In this document: in pieces, positions 1 to 11,748 of the stretch | Numbering within the stretch: the stretch's first letter is position 1 | Layout of the letters: the number at the start of each line of letters is the position of its first letter | From: Fasciolopsis buskii | Lineage: Eukaryota > Platyhelminthes > Trematoda > Plagiorchiida > Fasciolidae | Direction: 5' to 3' | NCBI GenBank assembly: GCA_008360955.1 | Contig: LUCM01007482.1 | Location: forward strand, 123,009 to 187,008 | DNA length: 64,000 bases | The notes under the pieces: model-generated | Databases searched by the model: none | Told to the model about the DNA's origin: nothing | The model's input: only the letters and a program-made list of their open reading frames with translations | Program-made: the position numbers and the translations under genes

Positions 1-400
1 AAATTGGCTTCATTTTCAGTGCCCGAAACACATTAGCGACTAAACGTTTTCTGCAGTGGAGTAACGGTGAATCGGCATCAACATGGTTTGTGAAGTACAT
101 TTCAGGCCAATCAGAATATGAATCAGCGATGACTAGAGCCAGGTAATGATTTGAAAAGGGACCACAGTAATCAGTGTGGATTTTTTTCCAAACCTGGTAA
201 GACACCAGCCATGGAGTCAATTTTGATGACTCAGAACGTTTTATGTTCACAGTTTCCACAGCCTCTTGAGAGCATCACGATATCATTATCAATATCGGGC
301 CGCCAGCAAATGAAACTTTCCAATGTCTTCATTTTTTCAGTACCCAAACGGCCGGAATCCAACTCAGACATCCAAATTACGGAGGAATTACGACAAGAAT
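1..400 (-). pseudogene. Integrase (zinc-binding and start of DDE core), gypsy type
   Basis: Between about 360 and 240 the minus strand encodes a degenerate HHCC zinc finger: GTEKMKTLESFICWRPDID, followed by CGNCK, which keeps the CxxC pair. The His residues are not clearly preserved. After a frameshift, positions 215-90 encode YQVWKKIHTDYCGPF and then ALVIADSYSDWPEM, the first catalytic-Asp region of the DDE core and the following strand. The remaining D and E residues lie beyond the window edge or are lost. An intact enzyme inserts retroelement cDNA into chromosomal DNA; this one cannot be functional, because the two parts are in different frames. Confidence 0.85.
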
Positions 401-639
401 GACAACTAGCTCTTCTTTCCTAGAATGGTATTTGAAAAAAACGTCGTCGAATAGTCGCACTAGATCCTCTTTTCAAACTGAGAAACCAGGCTCAAGATGT
501 GGGCGTAATCCACGAATTAAATAATGACTGCTAACTAGGAAGAGTTGAAAAAGCAAGCGGTCAGCATCACGACTATTCATGGATTTAGCCTATCTGGAAA
601 GATAACCAACATGCGAAGTTCGATTGGCACAGCGATGGT

Positions 640-930
640 GAATATTAGTCACGCTGAAAGAGCGATGCATCACCGCTGCACTATCACTGCAGTTGTTATG
701 TATAGTAATTTTGCTGGATGGTGGATAAAGCGTAGTGTATCAGGGTCGGCATTAGTTGCGAACTTAGAGTCAAATAGGTGCTTGTGAAGTCGTTGGGCCG
801 GCCAAATAACTGTTTTAGCTTCACGTTGTGTTTGTGAAGAGCCTAGTTTAACAGTAGTAAACCGGCGTGAAACACAAACAACTAGGTAACCATCCTGTTC
901 TATGATTGCACCAATGCCTCTAAGTGGACC
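640..930 (-). pseudogene. RNase H domain of gypsy Pol
   Basis: The minus-strand frame starting near 928 reads GIGAIIEQDGYLVVCVSRR, then SQTQREAKTV and later QRLHKHLFDSKF and VIVQRWCIALS. These match the gypsy RNase H-like domain, which normally reads GIGAVL..G.P..Y.SR..T..E..YS..E.E.LA followed by a fragment like RW...LS. About 90 codons stay open without a stop, unusual among the decayed pieces nearby. Some catalytic acidic positions look substituted (TNADPDTL where TDH..L is usual). Confidence 0.85.
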
Positions 931-959
931 AGTATATTTTCAGAGTCGAGTGTTTATGG

Positions 960-1460
960 GTGAAAAGAAACGTGAACATGGTTTGTTTTTAAATGGTTCG
1001 GAATAGAACGCAACATTTCTTTATGCGAGATAGATTGGCGAAAAACACCAGTAGATAATAAATCAAATATGGGTTTTCTTGTGGGGAAAAATTTGGAATA
1101 AATCTAGAATAATACTGTAGGGAACTAACGAATGATCGTGGTTCACTGACGTTCGTGGGGTTCTTATAGAAAGCAGGAGAGATAACTGATTCAGACCAGT
1201 CTTAAAACCATCTGCGCCAATCAGTTAACCAAGGGATTTAAGCAAATTTGAGCTAAAACAAACTTGGATGGATAAATGGTAACACCAAACTCAAAAAAGC
1301 TTTGCCGAAATGAGAGATGTCGTTCATCATGAACCGATTTCTTCAGGCCATGAGCTAACCTGTCCCCTTGACAGATGTCAACACCAAACAGTCCTTGGAC
1401 ACGTGAATTTGTCGGCTTAATAATTGCAGACAAAATCTCAGACCAAATTTGTCATCTTAC
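960..1460 (-). pseudogene. RT C-terminal part of gypsy Pol
   Basis: The minus-strand open segment 1,433-1,221 contains GVDICQGDRLAHGLKKSVHDE, in the place of the YVDD-loop region of gypsy RT, which is followed by a conserved H.E / HDE.L segment. The catalytic YxDD is therefore degraded to a GVDI-like form. Next come FGVTIYPSKF (usual form: G..I...KC.F) and, near 1,135-1,080 in another frame, a sequence aligning with the LQYYSRFIPNF connection region. At least three frameshifts or stops are present. Confidence 0.7.
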
Positions 1461-4400
1461 GGACCAAATAGAAAGTTAACAATATTCAACTGATGGCATT
1501 CAGGATGTAGAGGAATCTTTAATTAAACATTCTTTAAATACAACGGATAAAAACAACAAGATCAGTTGAATTCGGGTAGTATATCCTCCGGTTTTCTTGT
1601 AATGCATGCCTGTTGACGAATTGAGTCACCGTAAGTCAACGATTATAATTGTGACATCTCATCAACAGTTAACGACGAACTTACCTTATTATCGCGGGTG
1701 TTCTGCGATTCAAAAGGCCGCCAAACAGGGTCATTTCGTGGGGGTGTACAAGTCGTTAATACCAGTACTGAAAAGGCATACCAGCACAAACAGTAATCCG
1801 TATGCCCTCTTCCCACTGAGTAACAATCACGATCTGCACTGAAAGCGAATACCGATGACATATTCTGATTGATTCCGCTGTCTGTAGAATCTACAACGAA
1901 ATGACTAACGAGCGTAGTACTTAAGGTTTACGCTTTCACCAATGTCCATGATTGCATATGCACTAGGAGAATGTAATTCCATGAAATCCTTCAGAAACCG
2001 TTGAAACTAGATGATTAGCTCGAAACTCTCCAGGATAGTTTTTCCTTTCAGTAATCATATCTTACCGAGTGTTTAGTGAATTCTAACTTCGTGAACTTTT
2101 GAAATCAGCGGTGGATGAGTGCCTCTCACGGAAGCTCAGTACGCGGTGTAATCGTCGTTCTCCGCAGCATGCCATCCACTCCTGCCATCCATAATCGTTT
2201 GATAACAGCCTCCAATGGATAAGTTAAGAATTCTACTTTCGAGTAGATCTGGAACGGAATTTATTGCTCACACTAAAGACTAGCTTCCTGCAATCTTTAA
2301 CTCCGCAGAATGGTGCAAAATATCATTTGTTCATGGTGCGGTAGCAATATTTCCATGTACCGCATTCCTTCTTCATGACGTTTATCAACTTCTTCGGAGG
2401 GCTTTTAACATCTGAAATTCTTTCAGTGCGATGACGTTACCGGTTCATTGAGAAAAAATGCTCATTCTTTAGTAGGCACGACAGAACAAGGTTTTCTGAG
2501 GAATGTCAGCGACAATGAGCCGCCTTATGTATTCATCCAGCAGAAAATTTATGCTTAGTTGACGTTCGGCGAGAAAAGCACGGACATGCATTCTACCAAA
2601 TTCAGCAGCTGTGTTTGAAAAAGTTCCCTCAGTCGACAGAATAGAGAAAACTGGAAACAACAAGCGGACAAAAAATGTATGGGTGTATCGTGGTGCAGAA
2701 AAACTATCGATAGGACATTGAACGCAAAAAAACTTAGCATATGCCTAGCCGTAAGTATGGTTTGAAAGCGAAAACTCTCAGAACTATGGCACCAGTACAG
2801 ATGTCGTGTAACAAAACAAACACAAACAAAAGAGTGTCAAAATCAATATCGAGTGGCAAAGTGGTTCATAAGGAAACTCGTGTCCCTGAATAATCGATTT
2901 TCTCCGGAAGATGGATGCAGCTACAAATGTAAGTTCTGCTACCAACAACCTTCGCTGCCTGTCGTGGCAATTCTAGTGGTGCATCCGGGATCAGTGGGTT
3001 ATTCCGGATGAATGTGCCAAGAAACTTTTAACACCGCCTTCATAGCCTCCACAAATAAATGCATCTGCAATGCAGTTTGACGCCCCACAGAAAGTACTGA
3101 TAACGCAAGTACAAAGTTTGTTTATAGTAAAAGTGGAAACTTAAATTATTACTAACCGTTTTCCTCGATTTGATTTCCTTAGGAGGGTTATAAGCTGTAA
3201 TTAGATATGACCAAATTTACCGTCTGGTTCATTTAACCAGGAATTGTGTGCTCCTAGTTGAAGGGTAATCACATTCAGATTTCTTTTCACTTTCTTTACT
3301 TCAATATATTCTTATCACAAGCCAAACTGTCTCACCAGCAAAATCTTTCCAAAATACTTGGAGCTTCGTTGCGAGTTGATTGCAAAACTGCTTCTCCTGA
3401 AGCACCACAAGTGAGTTGAGAGTTGAGAGAGTATGTCACAGAATTGCCTGTTTAACATAAAAATTTTAAAGTAGCGGAATGTCCGGCATAGATCACTGAT
3501 TCATTGCTGATATTTTGATAGTTAAACGAGCTCTACCGCAACAAGAGAACATTGCAGTGTTTCCTTCCTCTGTCTTCGAACGGTACATCTTGAGTAGCCA
3601 CGAATACAGACACTACCGGAGATGATTCGTTAACTAATTTGTTGCCTTTAAATTTATAACGAGAAACCCAAACAGTTCAGTGTTGATTAACACTTAATTT
3701 CCAATGTCGCTCTTAGGTGGATAAATAAAAAAATGAACAGCTGAACTACTACGGATTTTAGAACATACTAGCTAATAGAGTGATCTGCCTGAGTTTATTT
3801 CAAAATAAATCTAACTAATAAGTTAGGCTATTGCGTCTAATAATATCTGGGTGTTTCCCAACAGAAATAGGCATTCGTAAGAAAATATGTTTGTAAACCA
3901 TGCTTATTGAATACGAAAACCTTCAGTCACATTAAATGCACTTATAGAGAAACGCAGTCAAGTAACTATAACTCACTGACGTCATCCTTAAGTCCATTGC
4001 ATCGGTTATTGAACATGATACTGACGAAAAGCTTGTACTATGCAGGGCAACTCACGGTCAAAAAATGACCCCCGCAGGCTACAGTATAGCATGCACTGGT
4101 TCAGGCCTCTCTCGAGAGGAGTTGCAAGCATCAAGTTTTCGAACGTAGCTAGGGGAATAAACTCATCAACCGAAGTCCAGTAGGAGTATCAATCCGCGTC
4201 AACACAATCGGAATCAAGGTGGCTTCATACACCCATCTTGTTAAAACAGGACTAAGTGAACATAACAATTAAACCTTACTAAAACCTCTTATCAGGAACT
4301 GAAGGCATAAATGATAGCACTTTTGAAATTCAATAATAATAGACTTGATGAACTGAAATCATCAGGCGATACCTAATCGTTTGGTCGGTTGGAGGTAATC

Positions 4401-5580
4401 TGTCAACAAACTAATCAGGGACATGTTTTTGCCTCACTGAAGGAACAAACACAGAAAATGGTCATTTTCTGAATTTATTAATTTTTCTGTTGGAGCTAAG
4501 CAATACCACCAAATGTTCCTTAGGGGACCATTTTGCTTTAATATTGCCTATGTTCACTGGATACCAACCGCAACTAGGAATACCGACATGAACAGGACAC
4601 GAAGTTGCGGACGGTAGTCCGAATTATTCTCATCGGAATATCCATGTGCAAGCGAGTTTTATACAACCAAACAATCGTGTACAGAATTCACTTGCAATTA
4701 CCACAGTCCACTTTAAATGGTGCCATTTCTTTCGGTCATCATATCAACAAATAGCCGGTTACCTTCAAAATTCCATCAGGTGCACTTTCCTAGATTTCTT
4801 TATTTGCCATCGACCCAGTTCCGCGTCCGTACTTCTTCACACACTTAAAGAGTTTGGCTCTCCCAGGAAAAACCGGCATTGTTATCCGGTCACTTCACTA
4901 ACGGAACTCAATGCACGCGATTGGGCCAGAATTCTCCAAGGGGTTGTCCTTTCAAGTTATTCGTTATTAACTTGCTTCTGTCAAAGGATTCCCCGGTCGT
5001 CTATTCTGACGCATATATTTTGCTTTCTGTCAACGTATATTTGGAACCGCGGATATCCTCAGCTTTTTCAACAATCTGTCCCTCGCTCGCCATTTTTCTG
5101 TTCGTCATGATTTAAATTTTAATCTGTTAAAACTCGTCCAGGATCTGATTGATATTCCCGACTTCATTAACCGCCTTCATTCACTAAGACAAAACCACTC
5201 ACTAGAGAAGATTCCATGAAATGCATCACTACCGATGAAATTGGGTAGGTTATCGCACATACCCAAATGGCTAGTAAAGATGGAAAACTATCTTTAACAT
5301 AAAAGATTGCAGTAATTTCTTGTTGAACAAAGGGTTGTTTACAATTTTGTTTATAAGCGCGGCTTTCCCGCACTGCTCTGCTATTTACCGGCACTGCTGC
5401 CGATTTGCTGAGGAAAGCGTTCAGAATTCCTCACCGGAGTCTGTCTATCACCAGTGGTGTCTTTCATACCACTGAAGGAGCTACCAACGATCTCTGAGAT
5501 ATGCATCTAACTGTATGGAAAATTTGCACGAAGAAATTCTTTTGTATTCTCCTCAGACTGCACACGGTGATGCTTTTGAA
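1461..5580. other. No recognisable gene
   Basis: This stretch holds only short open segments on both strands. The longest is 4,646-5,110 (+), 154 codons with an overlapping 78-codon frame at 4,879-5,115. Its translation is rich in Ser, Cys and Phe and matches no family I know. Its lower part overlaps other open frames, which argues against coding. The overlapping pair at 2,469-2,663 and 2,555-2,740 (-) could belong to the 5' side of the gypsy remnant but has no diagnostic motif. No repeat unit, tRNA or rRNA was found. Confidence 0.5.
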
Positions 5581-5587
5581 TGCTGTT

Positions 5588-5810
5588 CCCACTGGCTGAC
5601 ACATTTTACCTGCTGCACTATACCTTCCAGATTAAGTAGCTGTGGCAACTTGACGGCCTCTTACCTAGTCCAAACCTTCATCAATGCCCCTTCAAACTGG
5701 CCACCTTCAATTTGCGAACACCGATGCGTATATATCAACAAGGGTGTTTGACCCGTACAGTTGAGACCCAAGGCATCGAGATGTGCTCCTTCCGGTAGCT
5801 ACAGATGGTG
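5588..5810 (+). pseudogene. RTE-like endonuclease N-terminal fragment
   Basis: The plus-strand frame around 5,690-5,790 reads KLATFNLRTPMRIYQQ followed by a T.ETQGIE segment. This matches the start of the apurinic endonuclease domain of flatworm RTE-like non-LTR elements (pattern .ATFNVRTL.RIGQQ..L...L...I.). Upstream, FPLADTFYLLHYTF resembles the sequence before the endonuclease at 47,500. Stops and frameshifts follow, and the region 5,810-6,403 shows no clear continuation. It has the same strand as the RT block that starts at 6,404, so it is probably the 5' relic of the same element. Confidence 0.6.
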
Positions 5811-6403
5811 GAGGCATCCACATGACTGCCGACTGCACTGGAGCGCACCCCGCGATTTTGACTAGGCGTTAGTTGGAACCATGCTGTCCACGTGATTAGC
5901 GGGCACTGAAAACGCAAGTTGCAGCGTCGGTTACATTGCGACAAGTTGTCTGATCCGATCCGCCTTTCACTCTTTCGAAGCGCACCGGCTGAAAAGTAGG
6001 AGTGTCCCCAATTCAAAACACCATTGAGCACTGATTGTTTATAAATAATGCTTTGTATTCTGCTGGTTTAATGAGTTGTAGCCCAAACCGACATGTCGGA
6101 ACACCGTGAATGTCTGCTGAGTCTCTGACACACGCCAGTCTATTTCGGCTGGTGGCAAATGGAATGATGTACGGCTCGGAACGAGACGTGAATCCAACGC
6201 AACCCTGCTCAGGAATCGCGAGATATAATGGTCCCAATGAACTTCGGAAATGGAACACGGGTTTTATCCGCAAGCCGTCCAGCTACTCCAAGCTGCCTGT
6301 ATAGAAGCGTTAGATGTGAGCGAAACGATCTGTTGAGCTGACGGTTTGCCTATCCACAATCACCAGAGACGTCCTATATACACGACGGAGCACTTTCAGG
6401 CTA

Positions 6404-7782
6404 TCAGCGTCAGCACCTCCCGAAACTATTCCAGCAGCCATTCGGTGGCCTATCACTACAGATCCACCAACTGAGGTGGGGATGTCCAGGGAAATACGAA
6501 CCGTCTTAAAGCGCCGAGCTCCGATGGGCTTTCGCCAGCTCTACTGAAAAATGGAGAAATGGTTCTGGTGAGAGGACGTCAAGTTTTGTTCTCGAAGATC
6601 TGACACTCCTAGAAGGTTCCCTCTTCTTGGGGTGGGTTCTCCGTTCTCTCCAATCTTCAAGAAGAGATTGCGTAATGAGTGCGCTAACCACAAGAGTATT
6701 AGCCTAATCCCAATAGTGTCAAAGCTGCTTGCGTCCGTCACGCGTGAGGAGCAAACTCGTGAGGAACAGGCTGGGTTTCGCGCTGTTCGTTGATCCGTCG
6801 TCTATCAAATATTCACCATCCGGCACGTGTTAGAGCACCGTTCTAATTTCCTAGAGTTCACGATCATCGTGTTCATGGACATTCGCGCATCATTCGACTC
6901 TGCTGATAGGTCTGCACTATGTCACTGCTTGTTGAGGACCGCATTACCTAAGAAATATGTGTCGATCCTCAAATAGTTGTAACATCATACCTAGGCTCGG
7001 GTTGAGGTTTATGACCAGCTTTCTCCATCCTTCGTCTTCTCTGGTGAAGTACGCAAAGATGCCCTATATCGGCATTTTTTCCAACTTTGTCATAGACGTG
7101 ATTCTACAGAACGCTTCATCTGGCCTTATAGACAGTGTAGTTGAACTTTGCCCAGGGAACACAGCTTTTGACTTGGAGTATGCCGATGATATCACTTTGC
7201 TGATTGACAGTTAACAGGAAAGTCAACGCGCGTTAGGTCGCTTGACGATTGAGGCACTTAGGTACGGTATGTGCTTTGCACTTTTACAAAGCACGATGCC
7301 TCCTCAAGACTGGCAGGAGCCTTTGCCTGCGCTCACCCCTAGTGATGAGTAGTTAGGGACTGTCAATAGCTTCAAGTACCTTGGAAGTCCGATCACGCCT
7401 GGCTGAGGTGTTAGGGAGGAGATCTCATTATGAGAAAGGTGCATGCGTGAGACGCATTCCGGTTTCGTTCCTTAGTCGTGATTGTACTGGCCAAATTTTC
7501 ACTTTGCGACATATCTTAGAACATGGAAACATATTCACAGACTAACGAGCTCCGTCTTGATCTGCTCGGGCGATCATGCAATTTCGTGGCATTGCCACTC
7601 ACTGACTGATGTATCGGAAAAATTCTTTCACTCATTCACTTTTCCATGAGAACAGTCGAGGTCTTGTTTGTGCTTACCGTGATGTTTCAGCCGATTTCAC
7701 TAAAAGAAGTGGAGTCCGTGACGGTTGCCTCCTTCCACCTTTTATTCTCAACGTTTTCGCTGAACTCGTTACGGAGATAGGC
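6404..7782 (+). repeat. 1,379-bp near-identical direct repeat, copy A
   Basis: This block aligns without gaps to 48,073-49,451 at a constant offset of 41,669. By eye I count six substitutions, at copy-A positions 7,004, 7,043, 7,062, 7,194, 7,331 and 7,704, about 0.4 percent. It contains degenerate RTE RT sequence with shared stop codons, so the duplication happened after the element died. The left border is abrupt. On the right, copy A continues with RT sequence while copy B does not. Confidence 0.95.
6450..7440 (+). pseudogene. RTE-like reverse transcriptase, first copy (degenerate)
   Basis: The plus strand encodes, in order across several frames: PTEVGMSREIRTVLKRRAP (linker before RT), NECANHKSISLIPIVSKLL (fingers), EEQTREEQAGFRAVR, VVYQIFTIRHVLEHR, then FMDIRASFDSADRSAL (palm motif A). 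The open segment 6,957-7,214 carries VIDVILQNASSGLIDS and FDLEYADDITLLIDS, retaining the catalytic YADD. Next come LQDWQEP-like and FKYLGSPITPG thumb motifs near 7,300-7,400. The family is the RTE-like non-LTR retrotransposons of flatworms. Multiple stops make it non-functional. At about 7,440 the thumb is broken off and fused to a second RT. Confidence 0.88.
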
Positions 7783-8560
7783 CTATCCTCAGGTAAGAAC
7801 AGTGGCACTGATATTTGCTCAGAGAGTTTTCTGTCTGACTTAAAATATACGGACGACGTTATGCTCCTGATTGAAAACTCAACTAAGATTTATTTTCTTT
7901 TCGATGGTCTTAATAGTGATATTGCTATGCTTTTGTGCCTTTTGAACTTTCGAATTGTAGAGCGCTAATGCAGGATCGGGCTGACCCGAAGTTTGACTTT
8001 GTTGTTGGAGGCCAAGATATTAGTTAAATAGATAGGTTTAGTTATTTGATTATTTATATCTCATCTGATGGTCGGATATCGGATAAAGTATCGTCGCGCT
8101 CATACAAAGACCGACTGTCATTCACTAGTTTTGGACATTTGTGGGTAATAGTCGAGTATGAGCAACAACAATGAGATAGGTATTTACTTGCTACTTCGAA
8201 GAATTATTTTGATGGCAGAAAATGGGCGAAATCGTTTGATGTTTAAGTACTATTATCTTCGTAGCACTGGTAGAATATGGCAGGGGAATTTTGTGAGTAA
8301 TTCAAAAGTAAGGCGTAAGGTACTGGGTCGTATGGTCCAATATTCAGAATAGGTACTGAATCATAATACGTTAGATTGGTTGGGGATTGTTGGGGGTGGC
8401 CAGTCGATGATATGGAGAAGATGTATGAAAGTTTTGACTAGTGAATTGTTTCATGCGTGTGCAGGTAGAATACCGGGTTGAGGTCCACAAGATCTCCCGA
8501 AGCAAGGAATGAGGACAATGTTTGATGTGGTTCATTTTTGCAGTCAGTATCCTTCTTGCA
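7450..8560 (+). pseudogene. RTE-like reverse transcriptase, second copy fused head-to-tail
   Basis: After the first RT thumb, the sequence restarts at an earlier part of the same kind of protein: CTGQIFTLRHILEHGNIF (fingers/palm). The 119-codon open segment 7,609-7,968 follows, with RGLVCAYRDVSADF, GVRDGCLLPPFILN and LSDLKYTDDVMLLIE, where the catalytic YxDD is YTDD. Downstream are DRFSYLIIYISSDGRISD (thumb), NSKVRRKVLGR and GGQSMIWRRCMK, the usual C-terminal landmarks of these elements, ending near 8,550. Frameshifts are frequent. Only the part up to 7,782 is present in the duplicate at 48,073. Confidence 0.85.
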
Positions 8561-8648
8561 CTCGATATCATTCCTTTTTCTGAATAAATCCCCTAATTAA
8601 TATTTTCCTATCCATCTTTCACTTTTCTTCCTTCGTTTTATCTTTAGT

Positions 8649-8788
8649 TAGTTAGTTTGGTGAAACGGCAACGAAACCCAGAGCACTTTGGCGCAATGGT
8701 GATGGTTGTGCCAACTGAAAGTGAAACAGCTGGGGTGGTACCTGGGTACGTTTGCCGTTCTGGTACGGCCATTGTAGCTTGCAACATA
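8649..8788 (+). CDS. Possible host exon, unrecognised
   Basis: A plus-strand open segment (LVKRQRNPEHFGAM, then VPTESETAGVVPGY, VCRSGTAIVACNI) ends at a good donor, ACATAG followed by GTAAGC at 8,789. An acceptor-like TAG precedes it. The composition is protein-like but matches no family I recognise. The minus strand of the same interval is also open, which weakens the case. Confidence 0.2.
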
Positions 8789-8828
8789 GGTAAGCAAACA
8801 ACCAATCCTATCGCCTGCAACAAGAAAG

Positions 8829-9047
8829 CTAGACTAGATCTGGAATGAAGGTGAGTAACAGCAGTTTGATAAATGGTTGAGAGAGCCAAACAACCGTTTC
8901 TTTTTCATTTGAGTTGACGTATTCCTGAATCGGAGTAGACAGGGAAACCCGGTCGTTTTCGCCGATCAACGAACTGGTCTCTCGGTGCTGTTGTTGTTCA
9001 TTAATCGCATTCACTCCACCGAATACCGCTGCGTCTAAATCGAGCAC
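8829..9047 (-). CDS. Possible exon-like open segment, unrecognised
   Basis: The minus strand reads DLDAAVFGGVNAINEQQQ, then SSLIGENDRVSLST and EYVNSNEKETVVWLS. It is preceded by CTAG immediately before ATG, which could be a splice acceptor. The amino-acid composition is balanced and hydrophilic. No domain is recognised and no clear donor was found, so this may be chance. Confidence 0.15.
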   Translation of the reverse strand: MLDLDAAVFGGVNAINEQQQHRETSSLIGENDRVSLSTPIQEYVNSNEKETVVWLSQPFIKLLLLTFIPDLV

Positions 9048-11534
9048 ATCTAGCCAATGTATGAGTATCTTACATACACAGCAATTCAGTGGGAATTAGA
9101 CGACAGTGTCACTGCACACCAATCTACAGAGGAAGTACGAAAGTAGAATAACCGAATGAAAATTTCAACCATGATCATTTTCAATCATTTGTTGAAATGT
9201 TTTGGTTAACAGGTGGGATACGTACGTCCACAGGAAGCAACCAATCAATTCGGCAATCCTCATGGCTTGCGCAACAATGATCTATCTCATCCCGTAATAT
9301 TTTGAATGTAGAACGGAAAAATTTCGTTTCTGTAGAACTCCAAAACAAACGCCGCAGTCAAGTTTTAAGGAGCCTTACTGAGCACAGAGAATAAATGCAA
9401 GTTGACAAGGAAGCTCTTGTTTGGTGATTCAAACTCGTATCATTACAACACATTACTAGCATATCACCAACGTCTTTCTCGTCCCACATTCTGCCTGACT
9501 TATCTAACTCCCTAAAGCATTTTTCTTACGCACTGTGAGAATGGCCTAACTACTGAAAACGATATTGTTCGCCCACTTGTGTTTCCTCAGTTCCACCTAG
9601 CCCATATGACTTTAGATAAGTGAGATTGACTAGGATAAGTAGATTGAATAGAAGGAAGAGAAGGCACAGATTGCAAGGTGTAAGAACACTCCACAACCTA
9701 CCAAGGGACCGGATCTGAAAGAACAAGCAAAAACGGTGCCCGAAATAAACAACGCTTTTAGAACTTATTAGTTCAGCTGCAGCTGCAGTGGCACATATAG
9801 GCAGAACGAATCGGTACCTCGGTCAAGTGATTGGAAACCATGTGCCCAAGAAAGTGAGCACGAAGAATCCGACTTTGTCAAATGCGAATCACCTCATGAC
9901 CTTCGGCCACAAAATTCACCAAGGCCAAACATCCCAAATGATTCTACGGAACTGTAATCCGAGTGTGTTGGCCATTTGTGTTGATTTGTCGATCAGCAGA
10001 CTAAAGCCGCCACTAAGTGAGCAAAATTGGTTGACCGACAGGGTGCCTGGCCTGGCTTTAGCCAATCGGGTTTCGCCAAACATTGCTCTGACATAGGTAA
10101 GCATTTCTGTAGCTTGGTAGCTGAGACGCGTAGAATAAAACAATTTTCTCCTCACTCTCATTATGATAATATTCCAGGATATCAAGGTGTTAGTTGATTG
10201 TTCTAGCAAAGGAACACCAAGTTATCGTTTTGGAAGCCAGCAACACTAACAGTTTTCATCCGGAGTCTCTACCACGCAATTCTTAGATGACCGAGAGCTC
10301 GGATCACCCAAGAAGCTCAAATATGGAGGTCTTTAGTCTTATTGGAACAAACTCTTTATTCATGAATCTCCAGGCTGGTCGTTGGTCCTCACTTTTTTCA
10401 TCACCCCATATTCACTCGCGTTCTTTTAGGCTGTCAAATTCGATCCTTTTTGTTGAATTACTGAACTCACTTACAGATACAAGGCCCGGTTTGCTATCGT
10501 TCAGTCAGCCGTGACATCTGTATATGCTCGTATATTTAGGGATATCGAGATAAATAAAGAATGGCACACACTTTGGATAGCATTTCAAGCAACTTTAAGA
10601 AACGTCTGTCCCTCGGGCATGGTGACCATTTCCGACTGTCTCATTCTATATCAGACAAAGAATGATTTATTGAAGAGGCATGACGAAGACAACTTCGGCT
10701 TTGGCCTCGGTTGATGGTTACTGCCTTCCTGGTTGCAACCCAAGGGATGAGGATTGTTGTTTACTGGAGAATCTGATAGGTATGACTCAGAACAGAAGTC
10801 AGTGATGCGAAATTATTGTGGCTTGTCTGTAGGTCTCATCCATCTTAAGAATTTTCATAAAACAATCAAAAAAAGCGTAATATGTTACGAAAATGCAAAA
10901 AACCGTTGCCTTTTTATGGTTTGCTAATTTTTCCCCGCTTTCGTCTTTCTTCTGTGTCCCCATACTGACGTTTTAAGTCTGTACTATGCTCGCCTTCAAG
11001 TTGGTGTTATAGATATATATAGATGTGTATATATAAATATCTATTTATGTCGCCGCCGGCCGGGGGTCGCATGCCGAACGTCATCTTCAAACTCTTCTCC
11101 GTGGTTTGCGGACATCCTTACACCAACTATCTGTGAGACAGGTTTGTAATACTTTAACAGGTAAACGTATTCGCAAATTCGGAATTCACCGAGAATACGC
11201 AGCGATTTGGTTTTCCGCTACGTGTAAGGGATCGTTGGTGTGTCTGTACAAGAGATATATTCAGTGTCCGGATGCGAATCACGAATGAGGAAATTCGCAA
11301 AATCAATTTTCACACCCCGGAAATTCCATATTAGGCATACCAATCATTTACGACAAGAATTTAGTTAATTGCTTTGGATACGAGTTGGCATAAGTGCATG
11401 ATTGTATGGAAAGTTGTTACTATTCATGCGAAGGCAATGACAAATAAGGGCGTTTGCGAGTTGTTACCGCGAAATTAAGACCGATCAAGTTACACAATGG
11501 AGCAGTCATATAGTACTTCCTCGTTGATTTGCAG
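9048..11534. other. No recognisable gene; AT-rich tract
   Basis: Both strands are open in short overlapping pieces (for example 9,788-10,096 + and 9,916-10,209 -), which cannot both be coding and match nothing known. A CAGCTGCAGCTGCAG run lies near 9,775. A TATA-rich degenerate tract sits at 11,011-11,050. Otherwise nothing is seen. Confidence 0.4.
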
Positions 11535-11748
11535 GAGAAAATATTATTGGTGGTATGGGTATGTTTAGCTCACATGGTGTGTCATTAAGGAAATGTATGT
11601 GTGATCGAGAACGGTTCAGTACAATTTTCTCATCCATTGGTTCACTCATTCAGTCACTTGAAGAGTTTTCCGAATATGCATGTTTACCCTATATCGAACA
11701 GTCGCAAATAAATTTGGCGAAACTGTGTATTCCCTGTGATTTAAATAA
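11535..11748 (+). CDS. Possible host exon, unrecognised
   Basis: The segment begins right after TTGATTTGCAG (acceptor) and ends before GTAATA (donor-like). The frame reads ENIIGGMGMFSSHG, then DRERFSTIFSSIGSL and LEEFSEYACLPYIEQ. If the donor is not used, the frame stops three bases later at TAA. Composition and splice context are exon-like. No family was recognised and no partner exon was found. Confidence 0.3.

Larger units (their letters stand above)
1..1460 (-). mobile_element. Ty3/gypsy LTR retrotransposon pol remnant, truncated by window edge
   Basis: Reading the minus strand from about 1,460 down to 1, successive frames match the gypsy Pol order of RT 3' part, RNase H, integrase zinc finger and integrase core. 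Frameshifts and stops separate the domains, so this is a dead copy. No LTR, tRNA primer site or gag was recognised. The element continues beyond position 1. The 5' half (protease, gag) would lie above 1,460, where short open segments at 2,469-2,740 are not recognisable. The domain order is characteristic of Ty3/gypsy; in Ty1/copia the integrase precedes RT. The strength of the call comes from four separate domains in the right order and orientation. Confidence 0.85.

Noticed and set aside
4646..5110. 154-codon open frame as a gene
   Set aside because: Overlapping alternative frame, skewed composition and no recognisable motif.
6506..6741. Minus-strand open frames duplicated at 48,175-48,410 as conserved genes
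   Set aside because: They are antisense shadows of the RTE RT linker and are conserved only through recent DNA duplication.
9774..9790. CAGCTG repeat as a regulatory E-box cluster
   Set aside because: Only a short chance-level run with no nearby gene.
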